Shown piece after piece: positions 52,802 to 61,998 of a stretch of 64,000 nucleotides of DNA; the first letter of the stretch is position 1, and the number at the start of each line of letters is the position of its first letter. Source of the stretch: CAIVVT01 sp963838205 (GTDB lineage Bacteria; Acidobacteriota; Terriglobia; Bryobacterales; Bryobacteraceae); assembly GCA_963838205.1 (NCBI GenBank), contig CAWIQF010000011.1, positions 1 to 64,000 of the forward strand, given 5' to 3'. The notes beneath the pieces were generated by a model, which worked only from the letters and a program-made list of their open reading frames with translations, did not search any database and had not been told where the DNA came from. Made by a program: the position numbers and the translations under genes.

Positions 52802-53722
52802 ATGAACCGACGATTCCTTGCCGTGGTAGTATTCGCTCTCGTGATCGCCTTGGGAGCAAGTTACCTGGTCTATCGGGTTCTTGAGAACAAAGTAATGCAG
52901 AACGCGCCGATCAAGGAGGTAAAAGTCGTCGTTGCAGCGCGGGACTTGCCTATCGGCACTTTGATAAAGGACGGCGACGTGAAACTGGCCGACTGGCCGG
53001 GGACGCTGCCGCCGCAAGCGATTGTGAAGGTGGAGGATGCGATCAAGCACGGGGTGGTTGCTACGATCTATGCGGGCGAGCCTGTGGTGGCCAGCCGGCT
53101 CGCCGCCACGGGCGCCGGAGCCGGAATGGCGGCCACGATTCCCGAGGGCATGCGGGCGGTAGCGGTGCGGGTGAACGATGTGGTCGGCGTGGCGGGCTTC
53201 GTGCTGCCTGGGATGAGGGTGGATCTGCTCATTTCCGGGACACCGCCGGGGGGTAGTAACGCCAATCTCGGCACGCAGACGAGAACGCTCTTGCAAAGTA
53301 TTGAAGTGCTCTCCGCCGGGCAGAATATCCAGAAGGACTCCGAAGGCAAGCCGATCAGTGTCCCGGTGGTGAATCTGTTGGTGACTCCGGAGCAGGCCGA
53401 GCAGTTGAGCCTGGCCAGCAACGAGACGCGGATTCAGCTTATTCTGCGCAACCCGCTGGACACGAAAGAGTCAGCAGTGCCGGGCACGGCATTGGCCTAC
53501 TTGTATGAAGGGACCCCTGAGAGCAAGTTTAAGAGTGTCAAGGGGACCAAAGAAGCCCAGTCTGGTCCCTCGCGCGTGGCGCGGAAACCTGCGCCTCCGC
53601 GGCCTATTGTCATGGAGCGCGTTGTAACGCCCATCACCGTGGAGATGATCACGGGAACAAAGAAAGAGACGATCCAGGTCGGCCAGACGGTCGTCGAAAG
53701 GCCGAAGGTGGCAGCCAAATGA
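52802..53722 (+). CDS. cpaB: Flp pilus assembly protein CpaB/RcpC
   Basis: A 306-residue periplasmic protein anchored by an N-terminal segment (FLAVVVFALVIALGASYLVY). Residues 40-105 are a SAF domain (VVVAARDLPIGTLIKDGDVK), followed by the RcpC core (MRAVAVRVNDVVGVAGFVLPG, MRVDLLISGTPPG, LLVTPEQAEQLSLAS). It is thought to gate or support the secretin. The C-terminal 50 residues are basic and Pro-rich. The stop overlaps the cpaC start. Confidence 0.92.
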   Translation: MNRRFLAVVVFALVIALGASYLVYRVLENKVMQNAPIKEVKVVVAARDLPIGTLIKDGDVKLADWPGTLPPQAIVKVEDAIKHGVVATIYAGEPVVASRLAATGAGAGMAATIPEGMRAVAVRVNDVVGVAGFVLPGMRVDLLISGTPPGGSNANLGTQTRTLLQSIEVLSAGQNIQKDSEGKPISVPVVNLLVTPEQAEQLSLASNETRIQLILRNPLDTKESAVPGTALAYLYEGTPESKFKSVKGTKEAQSGPSRVARKPAPPRPIVMERVVTPITVEMITGTKKETIQVGQTVVERPKVAAK

Positions 53723-55254
53723 ATCCGCGCACTCACTTTGCAATCCTCCCACTGGCGATGGCGGCCGTGGTGTTGGCACAAGCGCCGGCGCCCAAGGCAC
53801 CGTCGGGGGGCGGCAGCCCGAGAGATCTGGTGCTGAATGTCGGCAAGTCACTGGTGTTGGAGAGTCCGGAAGACATTCAGCGCGTTTCAGTAGCCAGCGG
53901 CGATATCCTCGAACTGGTGGCAGTCAGCCCGCGTGAGGTCGTGATCAACGGCAAAGCCGCGGGCGAATCGAGCCTGATCCTGTGGCAGGCGGGCGGCAAC
54001 CGGCTGATGTTTGACGTCAGCGTGCGTAAGCCCGACCTGAACCTTGAAGCCCTGAGGCGCGAGTTGGCCAAGGAACTGGGGGAACAGAGTGTCACGGTCA
54101 GTTTCGAGAATGGCGCGGTCTTTTTGCGCGGCACGGTGAAAGACCTGACCAGCGCGGACCGGGCCGTGGCGATCTCCGAGCCGTTCGGCAAGCCGGTTAA
54201 TCTGCTGCGTGTGATGACTCCCCAGGGCGATCCCCAGATCCTGCTCCGGGTGAAGTTTGCCGAAGTGGACCGGACTGTCAGTTCGGACATGGGCTTGAAT
54301 CTGTTCAGTACCGGCGCGACGAACACAATAGGCAGCGTCGGGACACAACAGTTCAGCCCGCCGTCCTTAGTGCCGACTACCTCGAATGGGGTCACGACGA
54401 CGACGTTGACGCTTTCCGATGCGCTGAACATCTTTCTCTTCCGGCCGGATCTCAATCTGGGGGCGACCATCAAAATGTTGGTGACCCGGCAGTTGGCGGA
54501 GATCCTGGCAGAGCCGAACCTGCTGACGACCAGCGGCAAGCCGGCCAGTTTCCTCAACGGCGGCGAATTCCCATTCCCGATAATCCAGCCCTCGGCCGGG
54601 GGCGTCCCGACGGTAACGATTCAATGGCGGGAATTCGGGGTCAAGGTGAATTTCACGCCGTTCGTCACGCCGCGCGGCACCATCCGACTGGTGGTGGCGC
54701 CGGAAGTGAGTGCCCTGGATTATACGAACGACCTGGTTTACTCGGGCTTCACCATCCCCGCGATATCCACGCGCAAACTTTCGACGGAGGTGGAATTGAG
54801 GGATGGCCAGAGCTTCGCGATCGCCGGTTTGTTGGACAACCGGGTCACGGAGATTCTGAACAAGATGCCCGGACTCGGGGACATCCCGTTTTTTGGCAAA
54901 CTGTTTCAGTCGCGCAGCCGGTCGAAGCAAAAGACGGAGCTGCTGGTGATCGTGACACCGGAAATCGTACGGCCCATTCCGGAAGGCCAACCCCTGCCGG
55001 ATCTGACGATGCCCAAGGATTTTCTCAAGGAAGGTCCTTCGAGGCCGCCGCGCACGCCCGGGATCGACGTCACCGGTCCGGTGCCGGTGACGCCGGCGCA
55101 GGAGAGCGTACCGGTGGAGCAACTGAGCCATCCCGAAAAGCCGGGCCAGAGCAGTCCGGCTCCGTCGATGTATCAATTGGTTCCGGTTCCAGCCGTCCCC
55201 CCGGCCACATCGGGGACTACACCAGCGACCACGCAGACTGAGCCGAAGCAATGA
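53719..55254 (+). CDS. cpaC: Flp pilus secretin CpaC/RcpA
   Basis: A 511-residue outer-membrane secretin that forms the pilus channel. A signal peptide (MAAVVLAQ) precedes the N-terminal pilus/secretin domain (VLNVGKSLVLESPEDIQRV, then GESSLILWQAGG) and a BON-like segment (VTVSFENGAVFLRGTVKD). The secretin domain spans about residues 245-430: LAEILAEPNLLTTSGKPASF, LNGGEFPFPI, and the end motif LSTEVELRDGQSFAIAGLLD with PGLGDIPFFGKLF. The tail is Pro-rich. It starts as ATGA within the cpaB stop, so the two are coupled. Confidence 0.94.
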   Translation: MNPRTHFAILPLAMAAVVLAQAPAPKAPSGGGSPRDLVLNVGKSLVLESPEDIQRVSVASGDILELVAVSPREVVINGKAAGESSLILWQAGGNRLMFDVSVRKPDLNLEALRRELAKELGEQSVTVSFENGAVFLRGTVKDLTSADRAVAISEPFGKPVNLLRVMTPQGDPQILLRVKFAEVDRTVSSDMGLNLFSTGATNTIGSVGTQQFSPPSLVPTTSNGVTTTTLTLSDALNIFLFRPDLNLGATIKMLVTRQLAEILAEPNLLTTSGKPASFLNGGEFPFPIIQPSAGGVPTVTIQWREFGVKVNFTPFVTPRGTIRLVVAPEVSALDYTNDLVYSGFTIPAISTRKLSTEVELRDGQSFAIAGLLDNRVTEILNKMPGLGDIPFFGKLFQSRSRSKQKTELLVIVTPEIVRPIPEGQPLPDLTMPKDFLKEGPSRPPRTPGIDVTGPVPVTPAQESVPVEQLSHPEKPGQSSPAPSMYQLVPVPAVPPATSGTTPATTQTEPKQ

Positions 55255-55297
55255 GGAATCGGATTCGGACGAGTGGAGTGGTTCGGGAAGCGAGGCC

Positions 55298-56458
55298 ATG
55301 TATCCGATAACGGCAGTGCTTGCCATCTCGACCAGCGAGTTGTGGGAGGAGGTCCATTCCTGTCTCCAGCAACTCCCGGTGCGCGTGGTGCACGAACAGG
55401 CGGGTGTGGATGATCCGGCGGCGTTCCTCGATCGGATCGAACGCACTGCTCCGGACGTAGTACTGCTGGACCTGCTGAATTGCGCCGACGTGCTGCCGGA
55501 GATGATCCGCGGGATCCGGGCCACATCCAGCCAGCCCGATGTCGTCGCGCTGCACGTCTCTTCCGATCCGGACGCGATCCTGAATGCGATCCGGGCGGGG
55601 GCGCGCGAGTATATTTATCCGCCCTGTTCGCCAAGCCTGCAGAACGCTCTGGATCGCCTCTCGACGGAGCGGCACAAGATGGCGGAGAAGATCCGTCCAG
55701 GCGGCAGGACGTTTGGTCTGGTGTCGGCCAAAGGAGGGTGTGGCGCTACGACTCTGGCCTGCCATGCCGCGGCCGAGATCTATCGCCGCACGAGCCAGGA
55801 TACGCTGGTGATCGACCTGGATCTCTCGGCCGGGCTCGTCCGAACTCTGTTCAAGACGAAATCCAGATACTCCATCCTGGACGCCTGCAGCAACGTGAAC
55901 CGTCTGGACAAGAGCTTCTGGCGAGCGCTGGTGGCCGACGGCAATCACGGTCTGGAGGTGATGGGCGGCCCGCTTGAAGTGGCGGTGAAGGAAGCTCCCA
56001 GCGCCTCCCAGGTCCGGCACGTGCTGCGTTTTGTCCGTTCGCAGTACGAGTGGATTCTGGTCGATCTGGGACGCGGGTTCTCGCCTACTCTGGCCGGCGC
56101 GCTGGACGAACTCGACGAACTGCTGCTGGTCACGACCACGGAAGTGCCGGCACTGCAGCAGGCCAAGCGCATGATTCAGTATCTGCGGGATCGCGGGATG
56201 AGCCAGCGCTCGATCAAGCTGGTGTTGAACCGCGTGGTACGGCGTCCGGAGGTGAGCATTCCGGAACTGGAAACGATGCTCGGCGTAGCGGTTTTTGCGG
56301 TCATAGGCAATGATTACTGGGCTCTGTACGAGGCCTATGCGGAGGGCAAACTGCTGGCGCCGGACACGCACCTGTGTGGCCAGATCGGGGGCATGATGGC
56401 CAAGCTGGCGGGCCTGGAGCAGGCCCCTAAGAAGAGAGCATTTTCGTTTTTCTCATAG
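55298..56458 (+). CDS. cpaE: Pilus assembly ATPase-like protein CpaE/TadZ
   Basis: A 386-residue MinD/ParA-like protein that places the Tad machinery at the membrane. Residues 1-125 form an atypical receiver domain (PDVVLLDLLNCADVLPEM) in which Pro stands where the conserved Lys is expected. The ATPase part starts GLVSAKGGCGATTLACHAAAE near residue 142; the deviant Walker A has Lys at its start but Ala-Thr-Thr at its end. DTLVIDLDLSAGLVRTLF and WILVDLGRGFSPTL carry the other acidic motifs. It lies 43 bases after cpaC and 15 before cpaF. Confidence 0.9.
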   Translation: MYPITAVLAISTSELWEEVHSCLQQLPVRVVHEQAGVDDPAAFLDRIERTAPDVVLLDLLNCADVLPEMIRGIRATSSQPDVVALHVSSDPDAILNAIRAGAREYIYPPCSPSLQNALDRLSTERHKMAEKIRPGGRTFGLVSAKGGCGATTLACHAAAEIYRRTSQDTLVIDLDLSAGLVRTLFKTKSRYSILDACSNVNRLDKSFWRALVADGNHGLEVMGGPLEVAVKEAPSASQVRHVLRFVRSQYEWILVDLGRGFSPTLAGALDELDELLLVTTTEVPALQQAKRMIQYLRDRGMSQRSIKLVLNRVVRRPEVSIPELETMLGVAVFAVIGNDYWALYEAYAEGKLLAPDTHLCGQIGGMMAKLAGLEQAPKKRAFSFFS

Positions 56459-56473
56459 TGGAGGTTGTTGCGC

Positions 56474-57835
56474 ATGGCAAGCTTCGGAGGTCAATCGCGG
56501 TCCACGCTAGCCAAGAGAGAGGCGGCGTGGGTGATGCGCCTGTTCAACCGCGAGGCCTATCCGCCGGAGTTCCAGGAGCTGAAGTTTACGCTGCACCGGA
56601 ACCTGCTCAACCGGATCAATCTGGAAGCCATGAGCATGCTGCCGGAAGAGCAGATGCGCAACGAGATCCGGACGGCGGTCGCCCGGTTGGTGGAGGAGGA
56701 ACAGACCCCCCTGAGCCTGGTCGAGAAGGACCAGGTGATCAACGAGGTCCTGGACGAGGTTTTCGGCCTGGGCCCGCTGGAGCCGTTGCTTCAGGATCCG
56801 ACGATATCGGACATTCTCGTCACCACGCCGAAGCTGGTCTACGTCGAGCGCGCCGGAAAGCTGTACCGGACGCCGGTGGAGTTCAAAGACAACGCGCATT
56901 TGATCCGAATCATTGAAAAAGTGGTGTCGAGGGTCGGGCGCCGGGTGGACGAATCCTCGCCCATGGTGGACGCCCGCTTGCCCGACGGTTCGCGCGTGAA
57001 TGCAGTCGTCCCGCCGGTGGCCGTAGATGGCCCGATCCTCTCGATCCGGCGATTCGGCCGGGTGCCGCTGACGGACAAGGACATGGTCCGCAATTTGACA
57101 TTGACGGAAGGGATGATGGAGCTGATTAACGCCTGCGTGAAGGCGCGGCTGAATATCATCATCAGTGGCGGAACGGGCTCCGGCAAGACGACTTTGCTGA
57201 ACGTGCTGTCGGCGGTGATTCCGGAATCGGAGCGCATCGTTACGATCGAGGATGCGGCCGAATTGCAGCTCCGGCAGGTCCACGTGGCGCGCATGGAAAC
57301 GCGGCCTCCCAACGTGGAGGGTGTGGGCGCAATCAAAATCCGGCAATTGGTGATCAACGCACTCCGTATGCGCCCCGACCGCATCATCGTGGGCGAGGTC
57401 CGTGGCGAGGAAGTGCTGGATATGATGCAGGCCATGAACACGGGCCACGACGGCTCGCTCACCACGATCCACTCCAACAGTCCGCGCGATGCGATCTCGC
57501 GCATCGAAGTCATGATGGGTATGGCGAACGCGAATATGAGCGTGCGATCCATCCGTCAGCAGGTCAGTTCGGCGGTCGATCTGTTTGTGCACGCGGCGCG
57601 CTTCAGCGACGGCACCCGGCGTGTGACCCACATCACCGAGTGCGTGGGTATGGAGGGCGAGATGACCACGACGCAGGACATTTTCCTGTTTGAGAAAACG
57701 GGCATCACGCCCGACGGCAGGATCACCGGGCGCTTCCGCGCCACGGGTATCCGGCCGAAATTCTATGAGAAGCTGAAGGGCGCCGGTTTCCAATTACCGG
57801 CGTCGATGTTCCAGACGGTTGTGGAGATCTCCTAG
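56474..57835 (+). CDS. cpaF: Flp pilus motor ATPase CpaF/TadA
   Basis: A 453-residue secretion-type ATPase that powers pilus polymerisation. The N-terminal domain has VFGLGPLEPLLQDPTISDI near residue 95. The motor domain has Walker A IIISGGTGSGKTTLLNVL near 235, the Asp box IVTIEDAAELQL near 260, Walker B DRIIVGEVRGEEVLDMMQ near 305 and the His box GHDGSLTTIHSNSPRDA. GGAGG lies about 10 bases before the ATG at 56474. Complete for the family. Confidence 0.95.
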   Translation: MASFGGQSRSTLAKREAAWVMRLFNREAYPPEFQELKFTLHRNLLNRINLEAMSMLPEEQMRNEIRTAVARLVEEEQTPLSLVEKDQVINEVLDEVFGLGPLEPLLQDPTISDILVTTPKLVYVERAGKLYRTPVEFKDNAHLIRIIEKVVSRVGRRVDESSPMVDARLPDGSRVNAVVPPVAVDGPILSIRRFGRVPLTDKDMVRNLTLTEGMMELINACVKARLNIIISGGTGSGKTTLLNVLSAVIPESERIVTIEDAAELQLRQVHVARMETRPPNVEGVGAIKIRQLVINALRMRPDRIIVGEVRGEEVLDMMQAMNTGHDGSLTTIHSNSPRDAISRIEVMMGMANANMSVRSIRQQVSSAVDLFVHAARFSDGTRRVTHITECVGMEGEMTTTQDIFLFEKTGITPDGRITGRFRATGIRPKFYEKLKGAGFQLPASMFQTVVEIS

Positions 57836-57844
57836 GGGCGCGCC

Positions 57845-58813
57845 ATGGCAGGACTCTGGGTTTATCTCTTCTTGAGCTTTTTCGGAGTCATCCTGGTGGC
57901 CTTTGCCGTGGGCTTCAAATTCCTGGAGACGCAGCAGAGGATCAAAGTCGAAAAGGTGTTGAAGACCGCGCCGACTACGGCACCGGTGGCCGAAACGAAC
58001 CTGCTCCGGGACCAGGACCGAGACTCCGACTCGGCTCCTTCCTTCTTCCATAATTTGGGCATAGTGCGAAAGCTGGAGCAAGACCTGCGTGCCGCCGGGC
58101 TGCAGTGGCGGGTCGAAGCCGTGCTCCTGGCCGTGCTCGTACTGGCCGTATTGGGCGGTCTCATCGGCAGCCAGTATTCAATACTCGTGTTCCAGAATGT
58201 GAGTATCATCGGCCTGGCCATCTTTCTGGGCGTGATGCCGATCCTCTATATCCGGCACAAGCGCGGGAAGCGACTGGCGGAGTTTGAACGGCAATTCCCG
58301 GAGGCGCTGGATTTCATGGCACGCTCGGTCCGCGCCGGCCACGCTTTTTCAGTCAGTCTGGAATTGTTGGCGAGTGAGACACCGGACCCGCTGGGGTTTG
58401 AATTCCGCAAACTGGCCCACGAGTTGAACCTCGGCTCACCGTTCAGCGAGGCGATGGGAAACCTCGTTGTGAGAGTTCCGCTGATCGATGTGCGGTTCTT
58501 CGTATCCACGGTGCTTCTGCAGAGGGAGACTGGAGGCAACCTGGCGGAGACCTTGACCAACCTGGCGCACCTGATTCGTGAACGTTTCCGGTTGAAAGGA
58601 TCGGTCAAGGCGGCGGCGGCCCACGGCAAGATCACGGCCACGGTGTTGACGCTTTTGCCGATCGTCTTGGCAATCGGGCTGTCGGCGGTGGCACCAACCT
58701 ACCTTTCCGGTATGGCCAAGGATCCCACCGGCCGGTACCTGATTCTGGGATCGATTGTCGGCCAGTTGCTCGGCTTTCTGGTTATGCGGAAGATCGTGGA
58801 CATCAAGGTTTAG
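57845..58813 (+). CDS. tadB: Flp pilus inner-membrane platform protein TadB
   Basis: A 322-residue membrane protein of the GspF-like type II/IV platform family. An N-terminal segment, a pair near residues 95-140 (VLLAVLVLAVLGGLIGS, IIGLAIFLGVMPILYI), and two C-terminal segments flank the cytoplasmic GspF domain with FERQFPEALDFMARSVRAGHA near 155 and LLQRETGGNLAETLTNLAHLI near 235. It probably pairs with TadC as the motor's membrane anchor. Confidence 0.93.
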   Translation: MAGLWVYLFLSFFGVILVAFAVGFKFLETQQRIKVEKVLKTAPTTAPVAETNLLRDQDRDSDSAPSFFHNLGIVRKLEQDLRAAGLQWRVEAVLLAVLVLAVLGGLIGSQYSILVFQNVSIIGLAIFLGVMPILYIRHKRGKRLAEFERQFPEALDFMARSVRAGHAFSVSLELLASETPDPLGFEFRKLAHELNLGSPFSEAMGNLVVRVPLIDVRFFVSTVLLQRETGGNLAETLTNLAHLIRERFRLKGSVKAAAAHGKITATVLTLLPIVLAIGLSAVAPTYLSGMAKDPTGRYLILGSIVGQLLGFLVMRKIVDIKV

Positions 58814-58817
58814 CAAC

Positions 58818-59756
58818 ATGGTTCTTCTCATCTCGGTGCTGCTGTTCATTTTCCTCTCGGTGGCCATCATCTGGTTTGGCTACCGCCGCTTCGCCAAGCC
58901 CGGACGGGTGTTTGAACAACTGGCGGCCGCTTCGCAACCGGGCTATCTGGGCGAGGACGACGGGCGGCAAAGTGTGCTCGGGCAGGTGGTCACGACGATT
59001 CAGTGGCTGGGTGAAAAAATACCGATTTCGCCCGAAGAAGCCTCCGCCACGCAGAAAGAAATGATTGCCGCGGGCTACCGCAGCGATAGGTCCCCGGCCA
59101 TTTTCAATGGGCTGAAGATTGTGTGCGCGGTCGCGCTTGCCATCGTGGCCTATTTCGTGCGCAGTCATATTACATCAAACTCCATGTTGGGCATCGTTCT
59201 GATCGCTGCGGGAGCGGGCGCCGGCTACTTCCTGCCGAGTTTCGGTCTGGATGTTTTGATTGACCGTCGCAGAGAACGCCTGCGCATGTCGCTGCCGGAC
59301 GCGTTGGACCTGATGGTGGTTTGCGTGGAGGCGGGCCTGGGCCTCGATCAGGCGCTGCGGGTGGTGAGCCGGGAACTGCAAATTGCCCACCGGGAGTTGA
59401 GCGAGGAGCTTTCGCTGCTATCGCTCGAAATGCGGGCGGGCACTAAGCGCGCCGACGCTTTCAGCCATCTGGCCAGCCGTACCGGCGAGAATGAGATCAA
59501 GAAACTGGTGGCGGTTCTCATTCAGACCGATCGATTCGGAACCAGCGTTGCGGAAGCCTTGCGGACGCACTCGGATTTCATGCGCGTGCGGCGCCGCCAG
59601 GAGGCCGAGGAAAAGGCCAACAAGATCGGCGTCAAGCTGATCTTCCCAATTTTCTTCCTGATCCTGCCAGCGACCATGGTCGTCGCGGCCGGTCCCGGCG
59701 TGCTCATGATTTTCAGGCAACTGCTTCCGATGATGCAAGAAATGCAAGTCAAGTAA
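58818..59756 (+). CDS. tadC: Flp pilus inner-membrane platform protein TadC
   Basis: A 312-residue paralogue of TadB. The N-terminal segment (VLLISVLLFIFLSVAIIWFGY), a central pair and one C-terminal segment surround the GspF domain with MSLPDALDLMVVCVEAGLGLD near residue 155 and VLIQTDRFGTSVAEALRTHS near 235. The ATG at 58818 follows the tadB stop by four bases. An AGGAGAATT sequence at the gene end recurs before the downstream small ORF. Confidence 0.92.
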   Translation: MVLLISVLLFIFLSVAIIWFGYRRFAKPGRVFEQLAAASQPGYLGEDDGRQSVLGQVVTTIQWLGEKIPISPEEASATQKEMIAAGYRSDRSPAIFNGLKIVCAVALAIVAYFVRSHITSNSMLGIVLIAAGAGAGYFLPSFGLDVLIDRRRERLRMSLPDALDLMVVCVEAGLGLDQALRVVSRELQIAHRELSEELSLLSLEMRAGTKRADAFSHLASRTGENEIKKLVAVLIQTDRFGTSVAEALRTHSDFMRVRRRQEAEEKANKIGVKLIFPIFFLILPATMVVAAGPGVLMIFRQLLPMMQEMQVK

Positions 59757-59910
59757 GGAGAATTGATCAACGACCAGATACATAGAGAACCTTTTTCATG
59801 CTCCCCTCCATCATGCCAGTCAAAATATTCGTGGCGGCTGGCAATGACAAGCTGATAACCACGGACCAACTAGTCCCAGAAGTGAACTAGAATCCAATTA
59901 GGAGAATTCG

Positions 59911-60012
59911 ATGGACCAAAAAACAATTCAGATTATTCTTTGGGTTGCAGCCGGCGTCATCCTGATACTTTTCCTTATGAGGCGCCGTAAGCGGAAGCAT
60001 ACTGGCGTATAG
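59911..60012 (+). CDS. Small single-span membrane protein, 33 residues
   Basis: ATG at 59911 opens a 33-codon frame ending TAG at 60010-60012. The product is MDQKTIQ followed by a hydrophobic span IILWVAAGVILILFLM and a basic tail RRRKRKHTGV, a textbook one-pass topology with the tail inside. AGGAG lies about 8 bases upstream, the same AGGAGAATT context as at the end of tadC. A strong terminator hairpin starts 15 bases after the stop, so this is the last gene of the tad operon. No family recognised; it may be a small accessory of the platform. Confidence 0.65.
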   Translation: MDQKTIQIILWVAAGVILILFLMRRRKRKHTGV

Positions 60013-60027
60013 CCAATCGAACGGCCT

Positions 60028-60059
60028 GGCGGCCCCGGCCACTGGTCAAAGGGGCCGCC
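60028..60059 (+). terminator. Strong hairpin ending the tad operon
   Basis: ggcggcccc (60028-60036) pairs perfectly with ggggccgcc (60051-60059) around a 14-base loop, followed within 15 bases by a pyrimidine-rich atcttcttttc stretch. It lies just after the 33-codon ORF. Confidence 0.75.
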
Positions 60060-60690
60060 TACCCACATCTTCTTTTCAGTCTCGGAAATCGCGTGCGGCG
60101 GCAATAGCGCCTGGTCCCAAGGCACGGGCGTGGTTTCCGAATGCGTTTGTGGAGTGGTGCCCACCATTTGACCCGCGGCCGGTTTTGGGCCGGACGGCGG
60201 GCAGGGCGGGTCTCTGCGTATCCACAGGGGAAAATCCCCGAAGCGGGCGCTTCTTCAGTGCCTGGACAATCCGGAACGTGACTAGGTTTACTCTTTCTGA
60301 ACCGCAGGAACCGGGCGGAAGGCGGGCGCCGACTCCAACCAACGGCAACTCAAGACTCGAGATGCGGATCGCGATTCGGATGGGCCAAGGGCTGCGAATC
60401 AGGCGCAGCACTGGCCCGCTTGCTGTTCGCGCCTGGCTGGCGCAACAGTTGCGCTTGGGGCCAACTGCCGCTCATCCGCATCGCCGTCGCGAGTCAATGG
60501 GGGATAGCGCGCAGATCTGAACTCGGGGCGCAATAGGCGTTGCTGGCCGCCTACCCGGCTGCAACTCCAATAACGCTGTCACAGTCGGGGCGGGGTGGAG
60601 CGCACGTTTCTTGCTTTCCGCGGCAATCGGGTTGGGCCGGGCTGCCTTAGCGGGGCAACTCTGGAGCAAAATGAAGAGAGAGGCATTTTG
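60060..60690. other. Gap between the tad terminator and the J-domain gene
   Basis: About 630 bases with chance frames only. It should hold the promoter of the J-domain gene; no strong sigma-70 pair was found. The 60540-60690 part is GC-rich. Confidence 0.4.
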
Positions 60691-61299
60691 ATGGAAGAGA
60701 AGGCGTTTGTCGATTACTACGAACTGATGCAGATCAGTCCCAACGCGGAAATCGAGACGATCCAGCGAGTCTACCGTATGCTCGCGGCGCGCTATCACCC
60801 CGATAACCCGGAGACGGCCGATGCCGACCGTTTCATGCTGCTCAACGAGGCCTACGGAGTCCTGTCCGACCCGGATGCGCGCGCCTCCTACGACCTGACC
60901 TATCAGACCGGGCGCACGTCACCGATGGAGATTTTTAACCTGAAGGAGTTTGCCATCGGTATCAGTGGCGAAAATCATCGTCGCATGGGGCTCCTATGTC
61001 TGCTCTATAATCGCCGCCGCACCGACCCGGACAAGCCCGGCATGTCTTTGTTGGAGTTCGAGAAAGTGATGTCGTTTCCGCGGGAACACTTGATTTTTAC
61101 CATCTGGTATCTGCAATCGAAAGGTATGCTCAAGCAGGGCGAGCAAAGCGATTTCGCCATCTCCGCGGAAGGAGTGGATTACATCGAGCAGCACCTGCCC
61201 TCCAACCAGATTCTTTACAAGCTTCTTAAGTCGGCCGAGATGGGTTCGGCACATTCGGCCGACATGCGAGAGGAGGCCCGCGAGGACCGGAATCGGTAG
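60691..61299 (+). CDS. J-domain protein with C-terminal winged-helix-like part
   Basis: A 202-residue cytoplasmic protein. Residues 5-75 are a J domain: DYYELMQISPNAEIETIQRV, the AARYHPDNPE segment with the HPD tripeptide that stimulates DnaK, and RFMLLNEAYGVLSDPDAR. There is no Gly/Phe or zinc-finger region. Residues 95-185 (GLLCLLYNRRRTDPDKPGMS, PREHLIFTIWYLQSKGMLK, FAISAEGVDYIEQHLPS) look like a winged helix. GAGAGG lies about 9 bases upstream. It sits between the tad operon and the prepilin peptidase, so it may recruit a chaperone for pilus assembly (inference). Confidence 0.85.
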   Translation: MEEKAFVDYYELMQISPNAEIETIQRVYRMLAARYHPDNPETADADRFMLLNEAYGVLSDPDARASYDLTYQTGRTSPMEIFNLKEFAIGISGENHRRMGLLCLLYNRRRTDPDKPGMSLLEFEKVMSFPREHLIFTIWYLQSKGMLKQGEQSDFAISAEGVDYIEQHLPSNQILYKLLKSAEMGSAHSADMREEAREDRNR

Positions 61300-61318
61300 T
61301 CCGCCCTCTGCCTGCCGT

Positions 61319-61876
61319 TCACAGCAAGTGCGCGATTGCCAGCAAAATCGCGGTGACGGCGATGATGACACCGTGTGGCGTTCTTAGCGCGCCGGGATGG
61401 TGCAGGTCCACTTGCGGCTGGTTCTTATAGGGCGCGCGGAACATGGCCAGTTCCTTTACGATCTGCCCGACGTTCCACAATGTCGAGTATAGCCGCCCGT
61501 AGGTCAGCGATAGCATAACGCCCACCACGCCCCCGAGAACGGCCGTGACCATGAAGAGAACGAACCAACTCATTGGACCCGCGATGCTGCCGAGCGCGGC
61601 CATCAGCTTGACATCGCCAGCCCCCATGCCGCGCAGCAGATACAGCGGCAGGTAGATCAACAGGGCCAGGCCGAATCCTTCGCCGGCCGTCAATAGCCCG
61701 CGCGCCCCCTGGAGATAGATCTGCGCGCTGAAACCGGCCAGCAGTCCTGCCACGCATAGCCAGTTCGGAATTCGCCGGAATCGCCAGTCATAGATCGCTG
61801 CGGCAATCGCCACGCTCAACAGCAGCGTGCGCAGCAGCAATGGCAGGGGCTCGATGTGAATAGGCATCAAGGGCAT
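61319..61876 (-). CDS. cpaA: Prepilin peptidase, A24 family (CpaA/TadV)
   Basis: An inner-membrane aspartic protease that removes the leaders of Flp and TadE prepilins. The roughly 185-residue product has about five membrane segments. The two catalytic Asp are in AAIYDWRFRRIPNW near residue 30 and GMGAGDVKLMAALGSI near 85 (the GxGDxK motif). It lacks the N-terminal methyltransferase domain, as Tad-type peptidases do. The start is uncertain: ATG at 61876 or 61867. It is convergent with the J-domain gene. Confidence 0.9.
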   Translation of the reverse strand: MPLMPIHIEPLPLLLRTLLLSVAIAAAIYDWRFRRIPNWLCVAGLLAGFSAQIYLQGARGLLTAGEGFGLALLIYLPLYLLRGMGAGDVKLMAALGSIAGPMSWFVLFMVTAVLGGVVGVMLSLTYGRLYSTLWNVGQIVKELAMFRAPYKNQPQVDLHHPGALRTPHGVIIAVTAILLAIAHLL

Positions 61877-61998
61877 TATATGCGGCCCAGTGCCATGTGC
61901 AGGGGCGATCTCGCATCTACCGCCGCCCGCCGCCATCCACCGCGTAGATGATTCAACGTTCCCCCGCATCTTCGCGGCTTAGCCGCGGGCGCGCCGCC

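Noticed and set aside
59798..59890. 30-codon frame between tadC and the small membrane ORF
   Set aside because: No ribosome binding site and no membrane span; the following 33-codon frame has both.
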